Source: Notospermus geniculatus (taxonomy: Eukaryota; Nemertea; Pilidiophora; Heteronemertea; Lineidae). From it: a DNA stretch of 64,000 nt. A program made the translations under genes and the position numbers. Location of the stretch: positions 84,504 through 148,503 of the forward strand of contig NMRB01000158.1 in the NCBI GenBank assembly GCA_002633025.1, in the 5' to 3' direction. The notes below the pieces were generated by a model. It was not told where the DNA came from and did not search any database. It saw only the letters and a list, made by a program, of their open reading frames with translations. Below, piece by piece: positions 44,138-55,125 of the stretch (positions are counted from its first letter, which is position 1; each line of letters begins with the position of its first letter).

Positions 44138-46111
44138 ATGGCGTCTGCGGACAGTGATCTCCTCAAAGAACTTGAATGTCCCATATGTACCGAGACCTAT
44201 GAGGAACCGAAAGTAGTTGGAAGCTGCAACCACTCGTTTTGTAAAAACTGCCTGAGGACTTATATACAAACGGCAGCAAGAGGTGGTGAGTTCCCGTGCC
44301 CTGTTTGTAGAGCAAAATGCCGGGTCCCGCCGAATGGAGTGGACGGACTCAAACCTGACTTTAAACTTGCAAATATCATTGAGAAATACAATGAAGTTAG
44401 AAAAGGGTTAAACCAGATGAAATGGAACAAATGTTCCTACTGCACCGACACGAATAAGACTGTTGAGGCATCCCTGTGTTGTCCACAATGTGACGGCATC
44501 AGTTTATGTGATGACTGTGGCCAAAAACACAAGGACAATCCCATGGGCGAAAGTCACGATGTATATTCGTTGTGTGGACTTCACGGTAAACCACTCAGTC
44601 GTTTGTGTAAGAGCTGTGATCGTCCAATATGTGTCGTCTGCTGTGGTAAACATGCCGAAAAACAACACCATGATGTAACTGACTACAAAGCTGGGCTGAA
44701 AACGATGAAAAACAAGTTAGAAGAAGGATTTAAAAAGGTCCAAGCGGCATCCCGTCCACTGAAAGCCCACGAAACTCCGCTGAGGGAAGTGCTAACAGAG
44801 ACGAAGACGACATGTGCAGAACGGAAGAAAAATGCTGCCCTGAACTTCCCTGCCGGGGAAAAAATAATTGAAAAAAATATCCTCGAATGTTTACAGAAGG
44901 CCGAGTACCTCCGATCCCAGTTGGAGCTGATGGAACGGAAAAAGATGGAACATGAGCGACGGAAGAAGAAGTTACGAGAAATAGAGCAGCCATTCCTTCA
45001 GAGTCTCGACCAGGAATGCCAACAAAAAACGGGAATGATCCAGGAGACCATCAAAGATGTCACAGTCATACAGGAAGAAATTCAAGCCACAGCCACAAAA
45101 CACGATGAATTGTTATCCGAGAAATTACTCAAAGCAGACCTCAGTGAAAATATGACGCGTACTTACACCAGGATGATGGAGCTTTCAGATGCTTCCAAAA
45201 AAGACTGGGTGACGCCGTTTAGGGAGAGGATGAAAACAAATGATGACTTGTGTGAAGAATATGTCGCTTCTGCGGGACGATTCTCATCCGCTTCACTATC
45301 GTCCAACCTAGAGGCTCCTGATGGGAGTAGAGTGTTCAGTGTCGCATTCATGTCAAAAGATCGCATAGCTGCATCTGTCTTGGTAGGTGGAGATTGCAAG
45401 GTGTTACTATGGGACTTACCCTCTCTGACCGCTAAGGTTATAATGCAAGAGAAAGCCGTCATACCTAACATTGCTGCATTAGGTCTAGATCATCTAGTTG
45501 TCCTGAGAAGGCGATCACCGATCCTTACCGTCATCGATGTCGTCAGAGATACGAAGAGGGAAATCGATGTGAATCTCTCAGATGAGGCGAAGAAATGGTT
45601 GTGGTCGGTTGAGGGTGTTAGTCATGGAAACTTCTTGGTTTCATACGGAGAGGCATTCCCCTTGCATGTTGTTTTGATTGACAGTGAAGGTAAGGTACTC
45701 CAGGATATCGAGATCGGTCGCGGATATCGATTAGCATTCTGTAGAATCACAGGTATGGTTGTCATATATACCAATACAGCCCACACAATCTCATGCTACC
45801 AGGTGGGTAAGAACAGCCTGACTAAGGTCATGTCAGTACCTCATGGGGTGAAGGGGTTCGAATGTACTGATATCTGTTCAGGTACATTTGGGGAGGTATT
45901 CATCGTTGGGGTGATGAAAGGTGATGAACCCCAAGAGGTCAGGGTGTATCAACCTGACACTGATACTGACAAGAAAACTGTGTCAATGAAACAAATAGAA
46001 ATCAATGATGAACAGATGAGGGCCACTAAGACTCCAAAATGCTCTGTGAAAGGAAACAGACTTGTGTTGGGTTATGATAACAAAGTCCACGTGCTTAACC
46101 TCTCGATTTAG
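44138..46111 (+). CDS. TRIM-family RING-type E3 ubiquitin ligase
   Basis: A single coding exon of 657 residues. I start at MASADSDLL because TTTATTTACAG (ending 44132) is a good splice acceptor just upstream; an earlier in-frame ATG at 44099 would lie in the intron. The RING is complete C3HC4: C14, C17, C30, H32, C35, C38, C54, C57. A first B-box follows (about C99-H140: CSYC, CPQC, CDDC, H131, H140), then a B-box2 (C146, H149, C157, C160, C165, C168, H172, H178). A coiled coil covers about 185-335. The remainder to 657 has repeated beta-strand-rich segments (RVFSVAFMSKDRIAASV, KVLLWDLPS) like a WD/NHL-type propeller, though I cannot count blades. Such proteins self-assemble through the coiled coil and ubiquitinate targets chosen by the C-terminus. 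TRIM56/TRIM2-like proteins on one coding exon are expanded in many marine invertebrates and often linked to innate immunity; the target here is unknown. Confidence 0.9.
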   Translation: MASADSDLLKELECPICTETYEEPKVVGSCNHSFCKNCLRTYIQTAARGGEFPCPVCRAKCRVPPNGVDGLKPDFKLANIIEKYNEVRKGLNQMKWNKCSYCTDTNKTVEASLCCPQCDGISLCDDCGQKHKDNPMGESHDVYSLCGLHGKPLSRLCKSCDRPICVVCCGKHAEKQHHDVTDYKAGLKTMKNKLEEGFKKVQAASRPLKAHETPLREVLTETKTTCAERKKNAALNFPAGEKIIEKNILECLQKAEYLRSQLELMERKKMEHERRKKKLREIEQPFLQSLDQECQQKTGMIQETIKDVTVIQEEIQATATKHDELLSEKLLKADLSENMTRTYTRMMELSDASKKDWVTPFRERMKTNDDLCEEYVASAGRFSSASLSSNLEAPDGSRVFSVAFMSKDRIAASVLVGGDCKVLLWDLPSLTAKVIMQEKAVIPNIAALGLDHLVVLRRRSPILTVIDVVRDTKREIDVNLSDEAKKWLWSVEGVSHGNFLVSYGEAFPLHVVLIDSEGKVLQDIEIGRGYRLAFCRITGMVVIYTNTAHTISCYQVGKNSLTKVMSVPHGVKGFECTDICSGTFGEVFIVGVMKGDEPQEVRVYQPDTDTDKKTVSMKQIEINDEQMRATKTPKCSVKGNRLVLGYDNKVHVLNLSI

Positions 46112-46216
46112 GACAAATGAAAGATCTCATGGACATTAGATAGGCCTATGACTAAAAACTTAAAGCCACGAGTTTATCATAATATATAATTTATAGACCG
46201 GTCACGTGACGGTGTC

Positions 46217-46328
46217 TTCCCATTTCGCCCTTTCCCAATTCGCCCCCTAATGGTTATTGGTTAGGGTTAGCTACCACACTTTAATGGATTTACTGTAGGG
46301 GGCGAAATGGGAACGGGCGAAGTGGGAA
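46217..46328. mobile_element. hairpin in the 3' UTR of the TRIM gene
   Basis: TTCCCATTTCGCCCTTTCCC and on to TTCGCCCCCTA pairs with TAGGGGGCGAAATGGG and on to GCGAAGTGGGAA. About 112 bp, between the TRIM stop codon and its polyadenylation signal, so it would be transcribed as an RNA hairpin. Probably a MITE. Confidence 0.65.
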
Positions 46329-46517
46329 TTGCCACAAAATAGAACCAAAACAATTTAGACTTTCATTCGTATTTCATTCACTTGTATTTCAAATCTCTAC
46401 TTGATTGAAACATAGGCCTACAATGTACATGTACGTGTGCATAACATCAATATAAAAGTAATAGCTTGAATAGTTGTAACTACACTGTATGTATACTTTC
46501 CTGCATTACACGCTCCA

Positions 46518-46523
46518 AATAAA
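46518..46523 (+). promoter_or_regulatory. polyadenylation signal for the TRIM gene
   Basis: AATAAA 407 bases after the stop codon, the first canonical signal downstream. Confidence 0.6.
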
Positions 46524-46616
46524 AAATTGCTTGAAGCAAAATGATTCTCGTTGAATCAGTTCTTGAAGTCCACATTTGGTCGAAATCCATGTTTTACCTG
46601 CAGGTGACCTGACATA

Positions 46617-46706
46617 CTACAGGGTGTCAAAAAGAGACCTCCACGACAATAGCTCTTCCAATATTCTCTACTGCTATGAGGATTTAAAACTTGAAACACC
46701 CTGTAG
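46617..46706. mobile_element. short inverted-repeat element with CTACAGGGTGT termini
   Basis: CTACAGGGTGTC at the left and ACACCCTGTAG at the right bound 90 bp. Termini of this form are common in small DNA-transposon remnants. Confidence 0.5.
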
Positions 46707-46725
46707 CCAACTCTCACGTTCATGA

Positions 46726-46938
46726 GAGCTACCCTAGCCGTCGATTCGTGTTGTTGTTCAAACACGAGTTGTGAAAGTTTGTTAACAACAGTTGGATACC
46801 GTAATGAAAAAAAAGATGTTCGTATGGCCACAGTCGATCATCAATCAGATTATTTCACATGGATGCATGCCACTTTCACGTGACTTTCTTAACTCGTGTT
46901 CAAACAAAAATACGAATAATCGACGGCTAGGGTAGCTA
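46726..46938. mobile_element. hairpin element with GAGCTACCCTAGCCGTCGAT arms
   Basis: GAGCTACCCTAGCCGTCGAT pairs with the complement ending AATCGACGGCTAGGGTAGCT; the next inward segment, GTTCAAACACGAGTT, pairs with AACTCGTGTTCAAAC. 213 bp. The single N at 46954 lies just beyond the right end. Confidence 0.6.
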
Positions 46939-48285
46939 CACGGTGCGGGTAGGNCAGGTCGGTTCGCTGCGTGAGTCTCGGGACAGTGGAGGTGGGTAAA
47001 AACGACCAAGTCTTTAGTCTGGAACTGGCCTCAGGCGGGATTGTGCAGAGATCTCGCCACTATTATTTGGGGTCGTCTGTGGAGTGCAGAAGAGTGCATA
47101 CTTAAAATGAGTTTCGTCCACTATTATAAGGGTTGTATCCCTCTGTCACATCAATGGAGCGTCTTGGGACCCTTTAGGGCAGGGACGCCATCACAATCAG
47201 TGAGAAACCAGCAGAAATCACCTTCCGGTATCTAACAGCGCTGCAAACCATCAACTTTGGAAAGTAGTTTTCAGAATCAATTTTTCTGGTCGTTTATAGG
47301 GATCCTACAGGCAGCCTCCTCACCCGGCCTCCTCATAGGCATTTTGTGCTCATTACATCGATCAGTTGGCATGGGAACCTAACTTTGACATGCATTGCAA
47401 GTAAAATACAACCAACATTCGAGCCCAGAACCGTAGGTTGTCAGTTGCTTGCACCAACTGTGATGAAATGAGTGTACCGATATGAGCCTAATAGCTAGCT
47501 GCCTGCAGGGTCCCTTTAAGATGCCAGGGAGGGACCCTTCATGGCAAACATTTCCCCTACTGGAAACATTTTCAGGCAATTTCTGAAAATGAATCGTCAT
47601 GTTCATGTGTTACTTCTGTAGTTCAGTTGCTGATGCTGCATGTGTAGAGTTAACGCAACTGTTTCAACACATAACATTGTCCACATTTATTGTAATAAGC
47701 TTGTCTGTGGTGGTATTTATCAATATCAGACATTTCGCCAAGCGCCATCTATCGGCAACGAATACCAACCTCGTACCCTGGAATTTGCAACTTCAGTGCT
47801 GACGTAAACGGACTTCTGTATTGGGGAAAACCCGTTCCTGTGTCTACTGGAAATACAACCTTCATTTGGTGAATTTTCCATCTTAGAAACGTTGTAAATA
47901 TGTAAAACTGGAGGCTGAATTCAAAATTCAGGAGACGAATGTCTTGTGGGTGGACTTAGGGGTGTTCATGGAGAAATTCAAGGTGATAACGCTGATTAAA
48001 CTCGTAACTTTCGTTTCCGGCGGGTTTTCCGAGATGGAGAACACAAAGATAATTACTGGGTAATCTTTAAATAGTGCATGAATATCAAGGTGCATTCTCA
48101 GTTGAGATAGTGCTGCCGGACGGGCCAGTTTGAGTGGACACCAGGTGCCAGTGGGTAACTACCGATTTATTGAATGAATTGCTGTCCTCAGTAGGGCCTA
48201 CCGAAAAATCACGCTTACCGTTATAAACTGAGTTGCTGTTCTTGCCCGGTGTTCTTGTTGGGATTCTCATTCAAGGCAATCCAAA
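46939..48285. other. intergenic region upstream of the coiled-coil gene
   Basis: No exon that I can support. Includes the single N at 46954. The coding start at 48286 is preceded by GGCAATCCAAAATGGCG, an AAAATGGCG start context of the kind seen at many YY1-type promoters. Confidence 0.35.
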
Positions 48286-51200
48286 ATGGCGCTGTCAAAG
48301 GCGACCAGGAGATGGCCAAGCCAGCGAAAAGAAATGAGCATGATGCCAGTGACGGACCTACCTCCAGAAAGTTTCTGGTTGGTGAAGCAGTATCGACGTG
48401 ATATGGAGAACAGCGGGCTCCAGCCCAATGCTTTGAAGGCTGCCGTGGCCAGAAGTATTGCCCATTTTAGGAAAACCATGGTTGCTTATTCTGCTAGTGG
48501 TCAATTGCTTGAGCAAAGTACATTGTTTGACATAGGAATCGACTTTCTGTCGGTTGTGCGCGGGATCGAATCGATGTTTTTAGGACTTAAACTTTCTTCT
48601 CAAAGTGTTTTGGAGTGTTCACGAAGCGGTTACCACTATATTCAAGATGGCGAGATGCAGATGGCGGGTAAGCACCTAAATCTCGCGCAAGGCGAGGCAA
48701 TAAAGGTGAATGGCGAGTTATCCGAGGCGTTGACAGCAAAAATGACAGCGATACTGGAAGAAATGAAGGCACTGCGAGGGAAACACCATGCGGATATACT
48801 GGAGCTGCAAAAAGGGTACGAACCGCAGATCGAAGAGAAGAGGAAGGCGTTTGAAGAACAGAAGGCGAAGAAGGAGAAGGAATATGCTGAGAACCTCCAG
48901 AGGCTGGAGAGCGAAATAGCCCGCATTCATGCGAGATGGTTCAAAAGAGACAAAGTGGCAGACGACGTTGCCCGCGTTGAAGAGGAGAAAGCTCAAGCTG
49001 GTATTGAGCATCAGACGAGCCAAGAAGAGTATCAGAAAAGTCTGGAATCCCTAGAAACCGAACCGGATGAACTATTACGGAAGGACCCGAAAGGTGTCGC
49101 TCTTTATTCGGCCATCAACGCCTTCTCTGGGCTTCTGACGTATTTGAGCGCGTTTCAAGCTTTGTTGGACTCCCTGCAACAACATCACACCAGCGCCTCG
49201 ATCAAACCTGTTGTCGGCTACAAGTATGCCGGCGACCTGAAACAACTTTTGAAGGGAGACTCGGCAAGGATCGACATCATCTCGAACTACTCCCGGTAGG
49301 TTCGTCTTACCACCTCGATTTAATACTATCGATTTTCAATCACAGCCCGTCAGTTATCCCATCCTCGCACCCAGGGTCTTCACATCCGGCTCCCCAACTC
49401 GTGCTTGATTCATTGAGGGAGGGTACGACCGTAAATGACCTGAGATTCTCATTGATGCAGTTATCCTGGACCTCATCGCTTCGAATTCAATTTCAAATTC
49501 AAATTCGACTTCAAATTCAATTTCAAAAACGTGTTTATTTATCTTTGTTATGTGCGGCTTTAAACAACGCCAGATGCTCGGTTATTCCCCGTGGGTATCA
49601 CGCGTGGGATTCCCCATGCGTATCCATGGCAACAGCACGACAGTAGCCTCCATTTCAAGCCTTGAGCTGGTTAATCGTTGATTCCAATATGTGGGTCCCT
49701 CTAAACTAAGACCCCGCGGGCGAAATTGGCAGACGGTTTACCATCTAGGCACCATCTAGGCACCGTAGAGCCTACTTCAAACATCAAGAAGCGCATGCGT
49801 CAGGTGATTTCCCAAGCATTCAGGCAACCAATCAAATCACGCCATTCAGAGCTATGGACGGTATTCCTATTTCCCTGTATTGGGGACGCCTGGATATGGG
49901 TTATCGTCGGTTCGGTGTAGGGTGTATTGTACACATGTAGTCAATAGTGTTGTGGTATTCAGAGATATATTGATTCACTGGGGAATTTGTTTGTGGGATG
50001 TTCAACTCGGACTAACTTTTGGAAAATTATAAATGAGATTTCTCTGCACATTCGTTAGTCATTTTGATCCCTTGAACAGTGAAATACTTTTTTGCCCAAG
50101 ACGCAGTTTCCCTCCAGATAATAGAGAGGTTAGGAAAATAAACGATAACGTAAACGACAGGACTATGACGTCAGACTCCACTCGATCATACGTCTCTCCT
50201 GGGCCAGGATTTGTGACGTCATTTTCATATCACTGACGTATATCGTTTATTTTCTTAACTTGGCTGACAACAAAGACATGAACGAAACAAAGCAAAAACT
50301 ATGAGAATATGAAACAAACGCAAATAAAGTCAACATCTCCCCAACACAGCCCATATATGACTACACCCTGGGCCGATTTCTCAAAGGGTGTTTAAGACTT
50401 AGACGCGTGTAACTTCACTAAATGCACGCACTTCCACCATGCACTTGACGAAGTTACACGCGTCTAAGTCTTAAACGCCATTTGTGAAATCGGCCCCCTG
50501 AGATCAAGACAACTTGACCTTGACATTTCCCCATCGACGGCCTTGACCCCGTAACCCGTCCGTTTCAGATGGATGGCCCTAGAGGATACCTTTAGACGGT
50601 GCTACGACCAGGTTCATCTTTACCACAGTCAGTTTTGTGAGGAGTTAACACAGAATCCGTCACAAAAAGAAGCCCGGGAAAAACTGAGGGATGACGAGTG
50701 GAATTCCGAGATAGAAAAACTTCTTGCCAGTAAGTGCAGGATTGATATAAAACATGAAAGATGAGACCCTAAAACTTACCAAAGCCTTCGTTTGTAGAGT
50801 TCACAGAGGCCTAAAAATGCTATGGTTTGATAGGATCAGTGCATGTATCAGTGGATGTGCTGATTCCTTGAGTTCCATGAAAAAATTCAGAGGCTGTGTA
50901 TCAATCGTAAAAGGCTGAGTGACTGTCGAACAAAGAATGGAAAGCGATATATAAAAACAACATGCTGACCTCTGACCAGCTCTTGTCTAGACCTGCTCCT
51001 ACAATTTTCCCAATAAACTCTACAAAGAATAAAGTGTCCTTTCACAAACACGGCTGTTCGTCTTCGTCAATTGAGGAATCTGAGTTGTGATCCTTGAGAA
51101 AATGGAGAAAGCTATGAAGCTGCAAATTCTATACAGCACAACAAATAATCCCTGCAATTTGCAAGTGCATAGCTTTCTCCGTTTTCCCAAAGATCACAAA

Positions 51201-52362
51201 TCCGATTCCTCAAGTGACGAAAATGAACAGCTCCTTGACAATGAGAGTCTTATACACCTTTCCAACAAAGATGTTGGTGGGCTAGTCCTCCCATATGACG
51301 TTGTGGAAATTCATTTGTCCAAGCATGATGTAACACTCCCAGACGCATCCTACTTTACCTAAACTTTGCCCATAGCCCGCCTGACCAGCTTGGCGTGCCA
51401 GCGGCCATTGAAATGTATCAAGCTTCTGACAACATGGCGAGAACTGTTAGACCGCCATCTTTGTTGGAAAGGTCTTTATGGCCACACAAGGCGTCTTGTC
51501 AGTAGGCCTAGGCCTTGGAGAATATCTCCTTGCACATAGATTGCATCACATTGTTTTTGCTTGGTACAACCCACAGCTTCCGATAAACCAGAAGAACCTC
51601 CTTGGGAAGACGAAGAAACGGAAGTGATTCCTATCGAGGATACCGGGGGCTCTGGCCAGGCCAAACTCTTCGAGCAAGAAACAGCGGAAGAGAGAAAGAA
51701 TGACGCGGGTGATTCCCAGAGGTTGGCAACCTTGGATTACACAGCTCCTGTGGAGGTTCACGATGATCGTCCACCCTCCTATCATGATAGCATACCTGAC
51801 CGAGGTAATGATGGTCATGTGGAGTGGCAATGAGTTTGCATACCAAGCATTTTATACATACCCTACCTTCATTTTTTGAGGAACCGGTCGCAGATACGCT
51901 GGTGAAACATCTTCGTATTTACATCAGGCTTTTGTGAAGGGGGTGTGAAGCGGTTGTTCGAGGGGGTGTGAAGCGGTTGTAGGGGATGAGGGTTCAAAGT
52001 ATGGGAGGACACATGTCAAGTTCGAGCTCAGCTGTCGTGGTTGCTTGACCAAGACATGGAGATATTTCCATGACCTTGTGAGCGAACGCTGAGAGGTTTT
52101 TATCGTCCTCTGTTCGTTATGCACCCGTTTTGATCAAGTAACTTTCGTTATGTTTTCAGATCCTGGTGATGTGAATCCGGGACTGAGACAGCGACCAGGA
52201 AGTGTGGGAGGGAATCAAAATCCCGGGGCAGGGGACCAGCCGCCACAGGGCTCACCGAATGCCAGAGGACTCAGACAACAGGATATATCGCCTGGAGTAC
52301 TATTAAACATTTTCCTAGCTGTCGCCATTTTGTTGATACTACTACGCTTTATTCTGTTCTGA
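48286..52362 (+). CDS. tail-anchored coiled-coil protein with a PPxY motif, family unknown
   Basis: Four exons, 48286-49295, 50569-50729, 51577-51804 and 52160-52362, join without breaking frame (CCCG|GTAGGT, TTTCAG|A, GCCA|GTAAGT, CCACAG|CT, CGAG|GTAATG, TTTTCAG|AT) and encode 533 residues. I do not recognise the family. An N-terminal helical region (about 1-160) carries a hydrophobic LFDIGIDFLSVVRGIES stretch. A long charged coiled coil follows at about 160-275 (EEKRKAFEEQKAKKEKEYAE). A mixed helical part (about 280-335) contains YSAINAFSGLLTYLSAFQAL. An acidic, disordered linker from about 390 holds PPWEDEETEV and the WW-ligand PPSY (456-459). A Gly/Pro/Gln-rich stretch then leads to a C-terminal hydrophobic segment (VLLNIFLAVAILLILLRFIL, about 513-532) that ends the protein. 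Such a terminal anchor suggests tail-anchored insertion in ER, mitochondrial outer or other membranes with the rest cytosolic; PPxY motifs often recruit NEDD4-family ligases. Introns contain several MITEs. Confidence 0.8.
49481..49527 (-). repeat. short outlier of the AATTTCAAATTC satellite
   Basis: About four units of the satellite seen at 17.3-18.6 and 26.6-28.4 kb, here isolated in the first intron of the coiled-coil gene (TCGAATTCAATTTCAAATTC). It could be a seed or remnant of the same satellite family. Confidence 0.6.
50127..50262. mobile_element. hairpin element with GGAAAATAAACGATAACGT arms
   Basis: GTTAGGAAAATAAACGATA at the left pairs with TATCGTTTATTTTCTTAAC at the right; similar to the arms of 10886-11035. 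It lies in the first intron of the coiled-coil gene. Confidence 0.6.
50370..50495. mobile_element. GGGCC-terminus hairpin element in intron 1
   Basis: GGGCCGATTTCTCAAAGGGT pairs with the complement of AGATTT-type sequence ending GAAATCGGCCC, and the stem continues through TTAAGACTTAGACGCGTGTA against TACACGCGTCTAAGTCTTAA. CCT flanks both ends (3-bp duplication). Confidence 0.75.
51065..51219. mobile_element. hairpin element in intron 2
   Basis: CGTCAATTGAGGAATC at the left pairs with GATTCCTCAAGTGACG at the right; the stem continues (GTTGTGATCCTTGAGAAAAT against GTTTTCCCAAAGATCACAA; GGAGAAAGCTATG against CATAGCTTTCTCC). An open frame across it (51087-51362) is explained by the hairpin and is not an exon. 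Confidence 0.7.
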
Positions 52363-52380
52363 GGACCAATACCACAGAAA

Positions 52381-52476
52381 AAAGGCACAGCACTAACAGG
52401 ATCCAAGCAAGGAATTGATCCCATGACCTTGGCTGTGAAATGTGCCGCTTTTTGTACTGCACCACTCTGGCAACTA
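52381..52476 (-). repeat. tRNA-derived SINE-like sequence in the 3' region of the coiled-coil gene
   Basis: On the minus strand TTGCCAGAGTGG resembles a polymerase III A box, and GGATCAATTCC about 45 bases on resembles a B box. The stems are too poor for a functional tRNA. It begins some 20 bases after the stop codon, so it would be part of the 3' UTR in antisense. Confidence 0.4.
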
Positions 52477-54060
52477 AATTCTTGGCAATAGGGCATAAAT
52501 CTGGGAAACTGGGAAAGCTCCAATTACACTCGGACCACTGTCAAATTTGTGCTGAATAAGTTCTACACATAATGTATTTTTGTATTTTGCGGAACGAAAC
52601 AGAACGGAACGGAATGGAACGGTACCCACAACATGACCTGTTGTTCCGTACCGTTTCGTTCCGCAAACTACAAACAGCCATAGGCCTATTATATTATATG
52701 TATTGTACATAATGTATATTTGTATAAATGAAAGATTTTGGCTACGAATTGATGTATTCAGAAAATTTGAGCGTGGACTGCAACAAATTGGAGTGCCGAG
52801 TCCATTTTGGCGTGTTAACTGGGGCATGTGGATAGGCTGTCCAAACACGCCAAAAGGGAAACGAGTCCGGTACTGAATAAGAAAACGAAAGAAAGTTTTT
52901 CTTAAGACAGACAGATTGTGTTCACCGGGTGAGCGGGTGGGTGATTCCAAACATAAATATCCGAAGATTTTTCACATTTGGAATTCCCGTGATGTGCATA
53001 GTATTAAAAAAGCAGACAGTCACAATAGCGGACAGTGGTTGTGCAATGTGATATTTTGATTCGTGTGACGGTATTGCCCTATTGTACTCCTCTGAGGAGA
53101 CTTTTATTATTGAGGACTTTCCGTCCTATATCATGAACATCCTTGTTGATATCGCGAGTATTGATTGTGGATGCGTGCCCACAAAGTGTGGCCCGGATTC
53201 CGTAAAGTAGGCCTAGGCCTACCCATGGAAGGGAAATACTGTAACTCCTTTTCTAAGCGTGGTCACAGGCCAAGTAGTCACAGAATCTGATACCCAACCT
53301 GATGCCCACCTCTGTGTATTGTTTTTCATGGGATTAAATCTTTTGGTCTCTCTACAGGCCGGGCGGTCCAGAAAACTGTCCACCGGACAAGAGCATTTCT
53401 TTTTGTTTACCGATTGTTCAAGGGACACTTTCTGGAACACCCTTTAGAGCCCAACTGAATGGTGCCGTTCACGTTAGTAACTGGTAGAGTGACAGGAGGC
53501 TTGAGGAGGGACGGACCCTGCCTATTGGTCAGGTGGCCTCTTAGAAAAGAAAGTACGGTATGTTGAGCTTGAGATTGATCTTATGTGATTGGGGGGAGGG
53601 GGGAGGGGACAATCATCTCCATCCAGTACTCACTCATCTGGGGTCGTGTAACGACTTTTCCCTTCAGTTCCAGATACATGTAGTTCGCGCTGCTGTAGAA
53701 CATTAAGTGTGCCAGTATTGTAGCCTCAATTAGGGGTCAACTTGCCAAGAGGGTCGGAATAGACTCTTCCTTAGGTCCTCAAGGACCGTGTTCCCTAGAA
53801 AATAGCAGGGCTAAACTTCAGGGCCTTTTAAATAAATCATAACCCGACCTGTGCATTTATAGGATGGGAGATATGGATTATAAGCGAATACCAAAAACCA
53901 AGATGAGTTTAACCACTGTGCTATCCACACCACTTGATGGTATTGAAGATATCCGTCTCTTGGTGCTGCTTGACGCAGGTGTGACATGAATCAGCGTCCA
54001 AGGAATGCAGATCCGCCACACAATAGCTCGCTATTGTAAGGTTATATTCGAATGGTCATG
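52477..54060. other. gene-free stretch
   Basis: No supportable exon. A small inverted pair lies at about 52588-52668 (TTTGCGGAACGAAAC and GTTTCGTTCCGCAAA). Confidence 0.35.
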
Positions 54061-54555
54061 AGCCCCGTTTACACTGGTCACGGAAAAAGCGATCCGTGCT
54101 CGGACCGGTCCTGGCACTGTTCGTCATCTGGCGATCTGCCCCGTTTACACTGGCACAGTGGAACCAAGCCAGTTGGCGGGTCCCTCGAGCTCTCCAGTCA
54201 GTTCAGTCAATCGGAGGTACGAAAATCAAACGAAAAATCAAACAACGACAACAACAAAATGGATGCCACCATGGAAAATCACTCAAAAATTCCCGCTAAT
54301 GACGTCATTCAAAATTCACACATGTGCAGAACGCAATTTAGCAACCGAGCCGAGATCGGTTACCGTTTACACAGGAGTTTATCGAACCGATCCGATCTCG
54401 GACCGGTCCGAGATCACCTCCAACTGGTGGTCTCGGCACGGTTCGATTTGGAACCGATCCTGGCACGCTTGTCCCGTTTACACTTGCTATTTTTTTGGTG
54501 ATCCGATCTCGGACCGGTCCGAGATCGGTTATTTTTGCTCAGTGTAAACGGGGCT
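54061..54555. mobile_element. MITE-like element with AGCCCCGTTTACACTG termini
   Basis: AGCCCCGTTTACACTG and CAGTGTAAACGGGGCT are perfect 16-bp inverted repeats enclosing 495 bp. Internal copies of CCCCGTTTACACTGG (54139) and CCCGTTTACACTTG (54473) suggest terminal duplications. The palindrome GATCTCGGACCGGTCCGAGATC occurs as related copies near 54392 and 54505. No transposase is seen. Confidence 0.75.
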
Positions 54556-54989
54556 TAAGTCTCTCTAGCCATATATTGTAATCCCTCGCTGAACAATAAG
54601 ACCCCTGGACTTTGGTTCCTGGGGGACTTGGATTCCTTTCCCACCGACAGCACACAGAGACGGAATTCTCGGCGAGATCATCTCTGAGTGTGTTACCATA
54701 ATATGTGCTATATTATGTGCTACCTCATCTCCGTAAAGCTGCGTTTACCAGACATCCGGAATGCGGTATAGGGAAGCGGAATCCCCGGCGGAACGATATG
54801 TTGTATACGAAAATGCACTGCATTTTCCGCTTCCGTGTTCCGCAATCCGCATGTCAGCTAAACGTATAGCTTGAGGTTTATGTCCGTGACAGGCACACAG
54901 ACACGATTTCCAATCTCAGACGTGAAATTGTGAGTGTGCTGCCATCTATAGAAGAGCATGTCAGTAAGATTATCTCACAGACAATTTGT

Positions 54990-55088
54990 GCGAGTACAAA
55001 CCCCTCCGCAGTGCCGTCGCATTCCGCATTTTATGATGCTCCAATCCGAAATGGAGCATTACGACACTGCGGAGGAGTTTCGTACGAG
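54990..55088. mobile_element. short hairpin element
   Basis: GTACAAACCCCTCCGCAGTG pairs with CACTGCGGAGGAGTTTCGTA; the inner AATGCGGAATGCGAC region pairs loosely with GTCGTAATGCTCCATTT. About 99 bp. Confidence 0.6.
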
Positions 55089-55125
55089 TACTGCCAGCTT
55101 TACGGCACGTTTGGTAGATTATGCT

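Noticed and set aside
51087-51362. Possible extra exon of the coiled-coil gene
   Set aside because: Its first half is the hairpin at 51065-51219, and exons 2 and 3 already join in frame without it.
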